Assembly (NCBI RefSeq): GCF_001297065.1
Contig: NZ_LHOX01000012.1
Span: 171,706-235,705 of the forward strand
DNA: 64,000 bases
Reading direction: 5' to 3'
From: Enterococcus sp. RIT-PI-f
GTDB lineage: Bacteria; Bacillota; Bacilli; Lactobacillales; Enterococcaceae
The notes under the pieces: model-generated
Told to the model about the DNA's origin: nothing
Databases searched by the model: none
The model's input: only the letters and a program-made list of their open reading frames with translations
Part shown: positions 43,327 to 51,963 of the stretch, piece by piece
Layout of the letters: each line of letters begins with the position of its first letter
Position numbering within the stretch: the stretch's first letter is position 1
Translations under genes and position numbers: made by a program

Positions 43327-45996
43327 TTACCTTAGGTGCAGGTAATATTCGAGAATAGGGAACAGCTCACCATCCGTCAGTTTTACACTGACTTTCTTTT
43401 CAAGTGGATAAAAGCAAGTGTGCAGGTCGATCAATTCCTTGCGGTAGCTTTCAGTACGCCGTTGATTCGTACTTGGATATCTGATGCCTTGTTTCAGATG
43501 ATCAATCAAAATTGCTGTATGCATGATCACACCAATCAACTCATTTTTGGTTAATTGAACCGCTAATATGCGTTCAATTGCTTGATTGATCGACAAAAGA
43601 TCTTCAAAAAGCATGGCACCATCAACATGCTTCAATTCATTCCCTAACGATTGTTTGATCTGATTACCTATCAACGCTTCATTGATTTGCTCTCTCATTT
43701 GCTCAATTCCCTGTCCATTCACAATATCTGAAACTGAATATTGTTTTAAAGAACTATCCACTTTAAATGTCGACACGATGGCTAAAAGTTCATATTGTTC
43801 TGATAATCGTTTCAACTCATTTTGATTTAATTGATCCCGATCCATCTGCAAAGGAATAACTGTAAGTTCAGGAAAATCTGACAACAGTGATTTTTCAATG
43901 ATTTGTTTCAAATATTTGGCTGTCCCATGACCCGTCAAGCAACAAGTCAGCAATGCGATTGGTTTGTTGATATTAACCAACCTGGTGTTTTTGCTAGGTA
44001 CGCGTCCATCGTCATATTCATGACAACCGAAAAATTCAAAGTTGACGGACAACAAACTATTGTAGATACTCAGCACATCTTCTCCTATAATTGATTTTCG
44101 GGTGGCTTCTAATACGTGAAGCGTACTAGCTAAAGGCAAGGCCAGCACTTTAACTTGCAGTAGTTTTTCCAAATCAGGACAAATATGCATGAAAGAACCC
44201 ATATCCACTAAACATAGGATATCTTCACCTGCATTTTTACTCTGTAGATATCTCTTTACCTCTTCAATCACCAAAGATGGATTCTTGTTTAAAGGGGCAT
44301 CAAAAGCCATCACCGCTTGCGTATTCAACAACTGATTGACTGTATTTGCCATGGAGGTCGCTGTACTTTCACCATGAGCAATCACCAAAATTTGCACCAG
44401 CTTTTTCTTCTCAGCTTTTTGTTCAAAGGCATTGATAAAAAAAGAAACAAGATTATTTGACTCTTCATAAGGCAACTGCACTTTTTCCTCAAAACTGATC
44501 AATTGGATACAGCGAACTGCCAACAGAAACTCTTTTCGATGGTGTAGTTGATAATCAATATTGATTTCCTCATTAAAATGCCCACTGTACTGACTGTTTT
44601 TTGCCCCCTCAATCAAATGATGCAGATGCAGTATAAATCCCATTTCAATATTTTTATCCCATTTCACTTGTAATTCTTCATGAACCAATTCAACAACTTT
44701 TTTGATCGTGTTGAATCGATTTTCGTCAATGATCGATTCCAGAGGTGCTATATTGATCCCCGATGTTGTGTGCGTAATGACAGAAAAATAATTATCGATT
44801 TCTTGCTCCACTATTTTTTTCATTTTTTCTGTACCTAGGTATTCTTCTTTTAAACCTGACACTTTATTCTCCAATAAAGAATAGATGGAGTGATCCTGCT
44901 CGTTCTCTGAGTCTGTAGGTTTGAAACATAGTTTCTGCATGGAAAAATAGTCAGATTTCACACGTAATGTACGATGCTCCGTAGTATCCAACAAGCCATC
45001 TGCAATGGCCGGTGGAAGATCCGTTGCTTCAATTTGAATGGTTTTTTTTCTGTGTAAAAGATAATCTGAATACGCTTTGGCACACAACAATTGAATATCA
45101 GATTTTAGTTGTCCAATATTGTTGGGACAATGGTAAAAAAGCAGCGATATGAATACATCTTTGGATATATATATATCTTGATCCAATATTTTTGCTTCTT
45201 GATTGAAGAATAATTGGATCAATTCAGCCCGTTCTGATTCTAAGCGATGCGCCAAATTAGGCATCTCAATCAACATAGGCATTCTTCTGCGAAACGGTTG
45301 GACCAATGTGGAGATGATCGATTCACTCGTCGCACCGATGATTCGCACAGCAGCTTTTCTGTGCCCAGTACTTTCACCTAGACGGCGATAAACCCCTTGA
45401 TCAATAAACGTAAATAGAATCTCTTGGCCTTGCTGTGGCAAATTATGGATTTCATCCAAAAATAAGATACCTTTATCCGCTTGTTCAATCAAACCAGGTT
45501 TATCCTGATCGGCACCTGTATAGGCACCTTTCTTGACCCCAAAAAGGATCCCCATCAATAACTCGGGATTTTTTGCATAATCCGCGCAATTAAACAAAAT
45601 AAATGGCGCATCTTTTTTTAGAATGGCCATATCTTGTGCAAAGTGATACATCATCTGCGCAAAATGCGATTTACCGACGCCTGTTTCCCCCACGATAAGT
45701 GCATTGATTCCATTCGGTGGATAAAGAATACTAGATTTGGCTTGATCGATTTGCCCTTTCAGAGAAGGGTTTGATTCTTCAAATAGTTCAATGTCTTTTT
45801 TCTTCGGCTGATCAGACTGATACCTGTAAAGAACAGGCTTTCCCGCAATTTTGCGAATCGTTCCTTGTTCAACCAACTGATTTAAGATTCTCGATACATT
45901 CGAACGATCCAAATCAAGTGCCTGCGCCACTGTATGCGTATCCATATCTTTGGAAGAATGTCTGATAAAATCAAGAATTCGTTGTTCTCTCGTCAT
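43327..45996 (-). CDS. LevR-like sigma-54-dependent PTS regulator
   Basis: About 889 aa. Residues 1-60 are a winged HTH (TVAQALDLDRSNVSRILNQL). Residues 80-310 form the AAA+ activator: Walker A GETGVGKS (103-110), the sigma-54 contact loop GAYTGA (157-162), and Walker B ILFLDE. PRD1 follows (HLHHLIEGAK), then an EIIA-Man-like domain with phospho-His in VIAHGESTATS, an EIIB-Gat-like Cys in LTCCLTGHGTA, and PRD2 at the C-terminus (VIMHTAILIDHL). Phosphorylation of these sites by the PTS would tune activation. The ATG at 45996 follows GGAGGA. Confidence 0.93.
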   Translation of the reverse strand: MTREQRILDFIRHSSKDMDTHTVAQALDLDRSNVSRILNQLVEQGTIRKIAGKPVLYRYQSDQPKKKDIELFEESNPSLKGQIDQAKSSILYPPNGINALIVGETGVGKSHFAQMMYHFAQDMAILKKDAPFILFNCADYAKNPELLMGILFGVKKGAYTGADQDKPGLIEQADKGILFLDEIHNLPQQGQEILFTFIDQGVYRRLGESTGHRKAAVRIIGATSESIISTLVQPFRRRMPMLIEMPNLAHRLESERAELIQLFFNQEAKILDQDIYISKDVFISLLFYHCPNNIGQLKSDIQLLCAKAYSDYLLHRKKTIQIEATDLPPAIADGLLDTTEHRTLRVKSDYFSMQKLCFKPTDSENEQDHSIYSLLENKVSGLKEEYLGTEKMKKIVEQEIDNYFSVITHTTSGINIAPLESIIDENRFNTIKKVVELVHEELQVKWDKNIEMGFILHLHHLIEGAKNSQYSGHFNEEINIDYQLHHRKEFLLAVRCIQLISFEEKVQLPYEESNNLVSFFINAFEQKAEKKKLVQILVIAHGESTATSMANTVNQLLNTQAVMAFDAPLNKNPSLVIEEVKRYLQSKNAGEDILCLVDMGSFMHICPDLEKLLQVKVLALPLASTLHVLEATRKSIIGEDVLSIYNSLLSVNFEFFGCHEYDDGRVPSKNTRLVNINKPIALLTCCLTGHGTAKYLKQIIEKSLLSDFPELTVIPLQMDRDQLNQNELKRLSEQYELLAIVSTFKVDSSLKQYSVSDIVNGQGIEQMREQINEALIGNQIKQSLGNELKHVDGAMLFEDLLSINQAIERILAVQLTKNELIGVIMHTAILIDHLKQGIRYPSTNQRRTESYRKELIDLHTCFYPLEKKVSVKLTDGELFPILEYYLHLR

Positions 45997-46045
45997 AGAT
46001 ATTGTCCTCCTATAGACTTTTGAAGACAAGCCTTCATGAAGTGTC

Positions 46046-46074
46046 ATTATAATTGCAACCGCTTAAAAAAACAA
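46046..46074 (-). promoter_or_regulatory. Promoter of the LevR-like gene with cre-like spacer
   Basis: On minus TTGTTT (46069-46074), 17 bases, TATAAT (46046-46051). The spacer holds TTTAAGCGGTTGCA, two mismatches from the CcpA cre consensus (46054-46067). Occupation would block RNA polymerase, giving carbon catabolite control over the activator. Confidence 0.6.
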
Positions 46075-46113
46075 TCAGAATTTAAGCTATTTTTCCTGTT
46101 TTATCGTGTAAAA

Positions 46114-46165
46114 TAACAAATAAAACGACAAATAAACCACCCATCAGATGATGTATTTGTCGTTG
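46114..46165 (-). terminator. Hairpin downstream of the ROK kinase operon
   Basis: Perfect 11-bp arms AACGACAAATA (46124-46134) and TATTTGTCGTT (46154-46164), loop of 19. On minus it is followed by an interrupted T-rich stretch. Probable terminator; its symmetry also allows a protein site. Confidence 0.55.
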
Positions 46166-46209
46166 TTTTATAGTTGTTACTTTCATAGATCGTACCCTTT
46201 ATCAAGCGT

Positions 46210-47136
46210 TTACGACTCTAACAACAAAAAGAATTGGTATAATGCCCCCAAAATATTGGCGTCGTTTTGGAATTTACAGGCGCGAATCGCCGGTGTCGTG
46301 AGGGTTTGTTTGAGCAATGGCAGACTTTCTTGGATCTGCGAATACTGACGGCGAATCTCTTCAATGACAATGTCTTGTGCACTGATCCCGCCGCCGATCA
46401 CATAACATGATAAGTCGATCACCGATTGCACATTCAGAATCACACACGCAATCTCTCGGCAGTAGGCTGTAAACAGCGGCCAAACGCGTGCATCCCGTTG
46501 ATTGATGGCGTCAAATACCGTTTCTCCGTCAGATAAATCAGCTAAAGCCAGCTGCTCGGCCGCTTGGCGAATCATCGCCACAGCCGAACCGCTAAAGCCA
46601 TATAATTGCTGTACAGTTAGACCGTCGACCTTTTCCGAATCTGCATTTCGGCTGGCATTCAACATAAAACTTAATTCTCCAGCTTGGAAATGCGCCCCTT
46701 CGATCAATCGGCCATCGAGAATGATCCCACCGCCCAATCCAGTCCCTAACGTGATCGCCGCGCCATGATCGACGCCTTGCAGATTGCCTAACCATAACTC
46801 AGCTAAAGCTGCTGCTTTGCCATCATTGATGATCGAAACAGGTAAATCGAAAGCTTCCGCCAACTCATCTTTTAAAGATACCCCATTCAGGAAAGGCAGT
46901 GCCCCGCCAAAAGAGATTTTCCCCGTATGTGTATCCACTTTCCCTGGTGTGCTGAATGCAATGCCGCGAATGTCGTGCTGGTGCTCAGCCACGATTTCAT
47001 GAATTGCCGCCAAAAAACTAGACAATTCTTTTGGCGTTTTGGTCCGTGTTTTTGACAAAATATTGCCGGAACGATCGATCAAAGCCGATTTCATGTTCGT
47101 CCCGCCGATGTCGATGCTTAGATAGTGTCTGCTCAT
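46210..47136 (-). CDS. ROK-family sugar kinase
   Basis: A 308-aa ROK kinase without HTH. The phosphate-1 motif is LSIDIGGTNMKSAL, the catalytic region SIINDGKAAALAE, phosphate-2 ITLGTGLGGGIILDG, and the GEL motif starts FQAGELSFML. The zinc cluster of glucokinases is absent, as in beta-glucoside kinase-like and ManNAc kinase-like subgroups. It is the last gene of the GH51-MFS-AraC-ROK operon (4 bases after AraC). It may phosphorylate a sugar released by the glycosidase; arabinose is not a known ROK substrate. Confidence 0.85.
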   Translation of the reverse strand: MSRHYLSIDIGGTNMKSALIDRSGNILSKTRTKTPKELSSFLAAIHEIVAEHQHDIRGIAFSTPGKVDTHTGKISFGGALPFLNGVSLKDELAEAFDLPVSIINDGKAAALAELWLGNLQGVDHGAAITLGTGLGGGIILDGRLIEGAHFQAGELSFMLNASRNADSEKVDGLTVQQLYGFSGSAVAMIRQAAEQLALADLSDGETVFDAINQRDARVWPLFTAYCREIACVILNVQSVIDLSCYVIGGGISAQDIVIEEIRRQYSQIQESLPLLKQTLTTPAIRACKFQNDANILGALYQFFLLLES

Positions 47137-47140
47137 ATAT

Positions 47141-48292
47141 TCACCCTTCCCTTTGACCGTATTTTAATCGATATTGATTTGGCGTGACCCTATATTTCTG
47201 TTTAAACAAGTGACCAAAGTGACTTTGGCTTGCAAATGCTAAATAATTGGCGATTTCATCTATCGTATACTGAGAGTAACACAGCAAATCTGCAGCTACA
47301 AACAATTTTTCTTGTACAATAAATTGCCGCACAGTTAGACTTGTTTCTTTTTTGAAAATTGTTGATAAGTATGATGGCGTCGTATTTAATTCATTTGCTA
47401 TCATGGACAACGAAATTTTCTCATGCATCTTTTTATATATTATATTTTTTGCTCGCATCACAATTGGATTTTCCGTTTTACTTGTTTTATTTTCAGCAAC
47501 TAGCTGGGTAAAGTTGATTTCAGCACCACGGACAATGTGATATATTTCTTCTTCAGTCTTCGCTTCATCAACATTTAGAATATAGCTATCACTAAGCAGA
47601 AATGCCTGTTCCGGATGCAGACCGCCTTCAATCGCAGCTCTAGTTGAAATTGCCAAAACAACAATGCCCAAATTTTTGACTGAGCGCAAATGATTCTTAG
47701 ATAATACTGCCAACTTACCAGAATAACTTTCTTGAAAGCTCATTTTTAATCTCTCTATGTTGCCTTCTCTAATACTCCCTTGTTCCCTTAATTCTTGTGC
47801 GTATGGATTATGCAGCACTTGATTTTCATGATAGTGAAAAAAAGTTTCTGACACTTGCTTTTCGTGTTCCAGTATATTTTGAGGATCAATCTGAGCATGC
47901 ATCAACAATTCATGCTTCGTTAGCGCCCTCCCGGATATTTCTTCATAAACGAAAATACTCGAATCAAGCAGCAAATCCCAATCTTTCACATCGATTTTAT
48001 CTTCACTATTGTCTGTCATACCTAGAATTGATCCAAAAATATACACTTGTTTTTCATTCATATCTTCAAGAACAACATTCGAATACTTTTGATTCTTATA
48101 AAGCTTTACGTTAATGAGTAAAGATTTCCTGTCTTTTTCATATTGCTCTAGCAAAAGCAAATCTTGGCTGTATGAGAAAGGGAACGTATTAAAATTGCCA
48201 TACACTTGCAGTAAATCTCCGAAGTTATTGTATACGCGAATTGGCAATCCAATAACTTTCGATACATATTCGAGCAGCTTTTTTGAATCCAT
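47141..48292 (-). CDS. AraC/XylS family transcriptional regulator
   Basis: A 383-aa regulator. The C-terminal 100 residues hold two AraC HTHs (SLSMIANELNTTPSYLSTIFKKET and TIDEIANYLAFASQSHFGHLFKQ ending YRVTPNQYR). The 270-aa N-terminal part has a PAS/GAF-like start (LEYVSKVIGLPIRVYN) and a middle region like those of two-component-type AraC proteins. It lies within the arabinofuranosidase operon and probably activates it in response to the imported sugar. An ATG start. Confidence 0.88.
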   Translation of the reverse strand: MDSKKLLEYVSKVIGLPIRVYNNFGDLLQVYGNFNTFPFSYSQDLLLLEQYEKDRKSLLINVKLYKNQKYSNVVLEDMNEKQVYIFGSILGMTDNSEDKIDVKDWDLLLDSSIFVYEEISGRALTKHELLMHAQIDPQNILEHEKQVSETFFHYHENQVLHNPYAQELREQGSIREGNIERLKMSFQESYSGKLAVLSKNHLRSVKNLGIVVLAISTRAAIEGGLHPEQAFLLSDSYILNVDEAKTEEEIYHIVRGAEINFTQLVAENKTSKTENPIVMRAKNIIYKKMHEKISLSMIANELNTTPSYLSTIFKKETSLTVRQFIVQEKLFVAADLLCYSQYTIDEIANYLAFASQSHFGHLFKQKYRVTPNQYRLKYGQREG

Positions 48293-48309
48293 GCACGTCC
48301 CCCCTAAAG

Positions 48310-49497
48310 TTAATCAGCCAAAACAGTTTTTCTTTTCGTATTCATATTGAATAAGACAAAAATAACTGCCATAAATAAATATATGATGCCACCTATCGTA
48401 TAAGAAGCAGTAGTCTGTTCATTTCCAACTAACATACCCAAACCTCGTAAAATATATGGAGAAAAGAAGGAGCCAAGATTACAGGCAACCATGGCCAAAG
48501 ACACAGCTAAATTTGCTGAATTTTCGGGTGCACCTGGTAATAATATATCATACATATAGGGTACAAATAGTCCTACCACCAAAAATGTGAACACCAATAT
48601 CACTGTTAAAACGATCATATTTTTCGCATAAGGGATCAAAAAATATGCCAATGAAACAAATACTAATGCCACAACTGGCGTGAATTCTTTCAAAAAATGA
48701 CGGATTTTACCATATACAAAACCAGTCAATGCACCAAGCAGACTTGCAATAGTCAATCCCGTACCTAAGAATCCTTGATTTGCATAGTTTTGCTCAACGA
48801 TCAATGTACTCGTTTTCGTATAAATCGTCATAATCAAAGCAAAGAAAACAAACATCATTAGACAACAATAAATGACCATTCCGTTCACTCGTTGTTTTGA
48901 TGGTCTACTACTTTCTTCTCTATGTGCAGGACGATCAGACTGTCTGTCCTGAGGCAGAAATAGAAGAACCATCACAATAATTGGCAGGGTAAAAAAGTAG
49001 ACGATATATGCATAATTCCAAGAAATATTGACTAAAATACCCGCAAGAAAAGTAACAAAACTTGATCCCAACGTTGAAAAGGCTGTTTGATAGCCTAACA
49101 TTTTCTGCTGCTCTTCTTCTACATAATATTCACCGATCAAACTGATTGCTAAAGAGTTATAAATACCTGTACCTGCACCAAGAATAAATCTTGATAGATA
49201 GATAATTGTAAAATTAGTCACAAAAATTGGAATTACACCGCCTATTAGTGCCAGTGATAATCCTAAAATCACAGTGTTCTTTTTACCAATCCTTTTAATA
49301 ATAAATGTACTAAGCAAGATGAATACCATCATCGTAAATGAAGGGATAGTTACCAAGGACTCCACCGTTGCTGGATCAATTTCTGGAAACTGATTCTTGA
49401 TCATCGGTAACGTAACCGCTATTGCACTGGCAGCACTAATCATCAAAGAAATGCTCAAAATCGTTAATTTTAAAAATCGTCGTTCTCCCTTTTCCAT
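48310..49497 (-). CDS. Major facilitator superfamily sugar transporter
   Basis: A 395-aa MFS protein with about 12 TM helices and a cytosolic loop near residues 190-205. Between helices 2 and 3 it has IIKRIGKKNTVILG (motif A-like), followed by RFILGAGTGIYNSLAISLI. It begins 3 bases after the GH51 stop, whose GAGGAGG end doubles as its ribosome site. It presumably imports arabinosides or arabino-oligosaccharides; direct evidence is only the context. Confidence 0.85.
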   Translation of the reverse strand: MEKGERRFLKLTILSISLMISAASAIAVTLPMIKNQFPEIDPATVESLVTIPSFTMMVFILLSTFIIKRIGKKNTVILGLSLALIGGVIPIFVTNFTIIYLSRFILGAGTGIYNSLAISLIGEYYVEEEQQKMLGYQTAFSTLGSSFVTFLAGILVNISWNYAYIVYFFTLPIIVMVLLFLPQDRQSDRPAHREESSRPSKQRVNGMVIYCCLMMFVFFALIMTIYTKTSTLIVEQNYANQGFLGTGLTIASLLGALTGFVYGKIRHFLKEFTPVVALVFVSLAYFLIPYAKNMIVLTVILVFTFLVVGLFVPYMYDILLPGAPENSANLAVSLAMVACNLGSFFSPYILRGLGMLVGNEQTTASYTIGGIIYLFMAVIFVLFNMNTKRKTVLAD

Positions 49498-49500
49498 GTT

Positions 49501-51069
49501 TTAGGCCTCCTCATGTATCACTTTGAATTGATAAACAGCAATAGAAGCTTGTTTGCTTGTAATCGTAAAGGTTTGTTTCTCTTTGTTATCAATAGGCGTA
49601 TCTTTGATTGTCACTTGTTCATTCTCGCCAAATTCATTATAGGAATGAATAGAATCACTAACTAGCTCTTCACCTTTGAGCATTGCGACTGGTCTATCAA
49701 AAGTAAAGGTTATTGATTCTTTCTTATCGACAGAAGTATTCACAATATTCATTGTAATCACATCATCCTTAATTGAGCCAAAGCTATATACATGTTTCAA
49801 ATCCGGTTCATTTACACGTTCAAGCGTTGGTGAATCATCAGAAATCTCAATAATTTCAGCACCTTGATGTTTTTTATACAATTGAAAAACATAATAATTT
49901 GGTGTTAGAACAGTTTTATCTTCTTTAGTCAAAAATAGGGAATTGAGCACGTTAACTGATTGTGCAACACAGGCCATTTTTACTTTATCCGCATTTCTGT
50001 GAAAAATATCCAATGTCAATGCTGTAGTAATGGCATCTCTCATCGTACATTGCTGCCATAAGATAGACGGTGCAGTAAAATCGATATTATGCCAATTGCC
50101 CCATTCTCCCACGATTAAATCAACATTGATCTCTGTAGCAAAGGTACCTTCTTCCTTAGGAATTTGTGCAACACCTGATTGAATAAGTGCATATTGTTCA
50201 TGAATCACATCTTCGAGTTCAAAAGCGCCATTGATTACCTTATACCATGCATCTGTACTAAATGATGTAACTGTGTCCGTTTCATCTCCCAGATTCCAAT
50301 TATAAAAATGCAGATCATATCCATTAATTCTGGGTTTGCGATATTTTCCTAACTCTGCAAAGAAATCTTTAGTCCATGCAACTCTTTCTTTGGGTTTATT
50401 TCCATCTGGACCGACAGCTATCATTTGCATTTCTTTATTTGTATCAACCCAAGGTAATCCAGCCCCAAAACTTGGAATTGCACTCGTATGTTTGCGGTAT
50501 TCATTTGCATAGGCTTCCGCTGTATAGGTGCCTCCGCCAGCCCAACTTTCGTTTCCAATCCCCCAAAGTTCGATTCCATATGGATCTTCATGCCCATTGA
50601 CAGCTCTCTCTTTACCTAATGATGTTGATGTTTCTCTATTTACATATTCAACCCATTCACGTGTTTCAGCAGTTGTTCCAGTCATCATATTGATGTTGAA
50701 CCACGGTTTTGCACCAACCATTTCACATAGCATCATGAATTCATGTGTCCCAAAAGAATTATTTTCCACTTCCATCGTGCCAAAGTTTTCATTAAAATAA
50801 GTTGGTCTTTGATTTCGCGGCCCAACACCATCTCTCCAATGATACACATCAGCAAAGCATCCGCCTGGCCATCTCAAAACTGGTGGCTTTAATTCTTTCA
50901 TTGCATCAACCACATCTTTTCGTAATCCATTGTAATTTGGAATGTCAGCCTCCTCTCCAACCCAAATACCATCGTAGATACCGCTTCCAAGAAATTCGAT
51001 AAATTGACCATGTAGTTCAGGTCTTATCTCAGCTCCTGTCTTTTTTGAATCAATATTGATATGAATCAT
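49501..51069 (-). CDS. GH51 alpha-L-arabinofuranosidase
   Basis: A 522-aa intracellular glycosidase with no signal peptide. The acid/base Glu lies in ELWGIGNESWAGGG and the nucleophile in LIVGEWGNWHN. LRWPGGCFADVYHWRDGVGP is the GH51 N-terminal barrel signature, and a beta-sandwich occupies the last 130 residues. It removes arabinofuranosyl groups from arabinan or arabinoxylan oligomers taken up by the cell. It is the first gene of the operon; a cre site lies about 40 bases upstream. Confidence 0.93.
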   Translation of the reverse strand: MIHINIDSKKTGAEIRPELHGQFIEFLGSGIYDGIWVGEEADIPNYNGLRKDVVDAMKELKPPVLRWPGGCFADVYHWRDGVGPRNQRPTYFNENFGTMEVENNSFGTHEFMMLCEMVGAKPWFNINMMTGTTAETREWVEYVNRETSTSLGKERAVNGHEDPYGIELWGIGNESWAGGGTYTAEAYANEYRKHTSAIPSFGAGLPWVDTNKEMQMIAVGPDGNKPKERVAWTKDFFAELGKYRKPRINGYDLHFYNWNLGDETDTVTSFSTDAWYKVINGAFELEDVIHEQYALIQSGVAQIPKEEGTFATEINVDLIVGEWGNWHNIDFTAPSILWQQCTMRDAITTALTLDIFHRNADKVKMACVAQSVNVLNSLFLTKEDKTVLTPNYYVFQLYKKHQGAEIIEISDDSPTLERVNEPDLKHVYSFGSIKDDVITMNIVNTSVDKKESITFTFDRPVAMLKGEELVSDSIHSYNEFGENEQVTIKDTPIDNKEKQTFTITSKQASIAVYQFKVIHEEA

Positions 51070-51109
51070 AAAAAAAACTCCTTTCTGAATATCTAAAGCA
51101 TAATGCGAA

Positions 51110-51123
51110 TGATAGCGCTTTTA
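51110..51123 (-). promoter_or_regulatory. cre site upstream of the arabinofuranosidase operon
   Basis: Minus strand TAAAAGCGCTATCA, one mismatch at a fixed position of TGWAANCGNTNWCA (A for G at position 2). It follows a TATAAA box, so CcpA bound here would act as a roadblock or occlude the start site. Confidence 0.72.
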
Positions 51124-51156
51124 TATCATGGTTTTTCCTGTTCTATCATATTATTG

Positions 51157-51191
51157 CAAAAAAAAGAAACTTGGCTAAAAGCCAACGTTTC
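51157..51191 (-). terminator. Terminator of the GyrI-like gene
   Basis: Stem GAAAC-TTGGCT/AGCCAA-GTTTC with a one-base bulge and eight Ts on minus. Confidence 0.78.
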
Positions 51192-51197
51192 TCCTAT

Positions 51198-51818
51198 CTA
51201 ACTGACAGCCCATCGCAAGACCGTTTTTGCTTTCTCAGGCGCAGTCTTTCTAGGATCGGTCAAATAAATTTCTCGATGCTGAAAACTGTCCATAGTTGGC
51301 CGCATCGCCAATTGCTCTTGCTGCAGCACTTCAGCCATCTGAGCAAAAGTAGCTGCTTCTGTATCAAAAGAACCAACATGAAGAGCCTGCAAGACCAAAC
51401 CTTCCTCATAACGCTCAAAAATCAGCTGATCGAGAAAAGGATTGTCTTTCTTTTTCTTCACCTGCATCAGTTGTTCCTGAAACATGTCTTCTGTCACTTG
51501 GTCAGGTTGTCGCAGCATGATCTTATAGATCAGCTCGTCTTTTCGGACAGGGCCATCGGGTTTGTTTTCGGTTGTCCAGACCCCTTCTAAAGGATAGACA
51601 GTATATTCAAAAGGTGTCGTGCCAATCGTGCCTTTTTTTAATCCCATGCGTATGCTGTAAGCAACACTGTACAATGCTTCGATTTGTTGTGAAAATGCTG
51701 GACGATTGGGATCTCCTTGACTGCTGATACTGATAAAATTGTAAGCAGGCAGCACCAAGACCCCTGGTTTCTTCGGTAGATAGACATCTTTTTCTTGCTT
51801 GCGCCATTCGTATTTCAT
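51198..51818 (-). CDS. GyrI-like small-molecule-binding protein
   Basis: A stand-alone 206-aa GyrI-like/SRPBCC-type effector-binding domain of the DUF/YdeI class. Conserved segments include YNFISISSQGDPN, VYPLEGVWTT, DELIYKIMLRQPD and ALHVGSFDTEAATFAQM. Such proteins bind or hydrolyse cyclic or aromatic xenobiotics; some are effector domains of BmrR/SoxS regulators without the HTH. The second of two tandem ATGs (51818) has the better AGGAGG spacing. It is monocistronic between two sugar operons. Confidence 0.78.
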   Translation of the reverse strand: MKYEWRKQEKDVYLPKKPGVLVLPAYNFISISSQGDPNRPAFSQQIEALYSVAYSIRMGLKKGTIGTTPFEYTVYPLEGVWTTENKPDGPVRKDELIYKIMLRQPDQVTEDMFQEQLMQVKKKKDNPFLDQLIFERYEEGLVLQALHVGSFDTEAATFAQMAEVLQQEQLAMRPTMDSFQHREIYLTDPRKTAPEKAKTVLRWAVS

Positions 51819-51872
51819 CATATCCTCCTTGCCTCTTGTGCTTTTCTCTATTCTACCATGAATAGCTAGTTA

Positions 51873-51917
51873 GCGAAAAAACAGTTATTTCTTTCGCAAA
51901 AAAGAAACAACTGTTTT
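51873..51917 (-). terminator. Terminator of the second PTS operon
   Basis: Long stem AACAGTTGTTTCTTT/AAAGAAATAACTGTT (one mismatch) with a TTTGCG-type loop, followed by six Ts on minus. Confidence 0.8.
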
Positions 51918-51963
51918 GGCTCAGCAGGGATATTCTGTCATGATCCCGCTTATTCTGATTTAT

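Noticed and set aside
46114..46165. Inverted repeat considered as a regulator operator
   Set aside because: It lies downstream of the ROK kinase stop and upstream of the divergent-free region, so termination is the simpler reading; kept as a low-confidence terminator.
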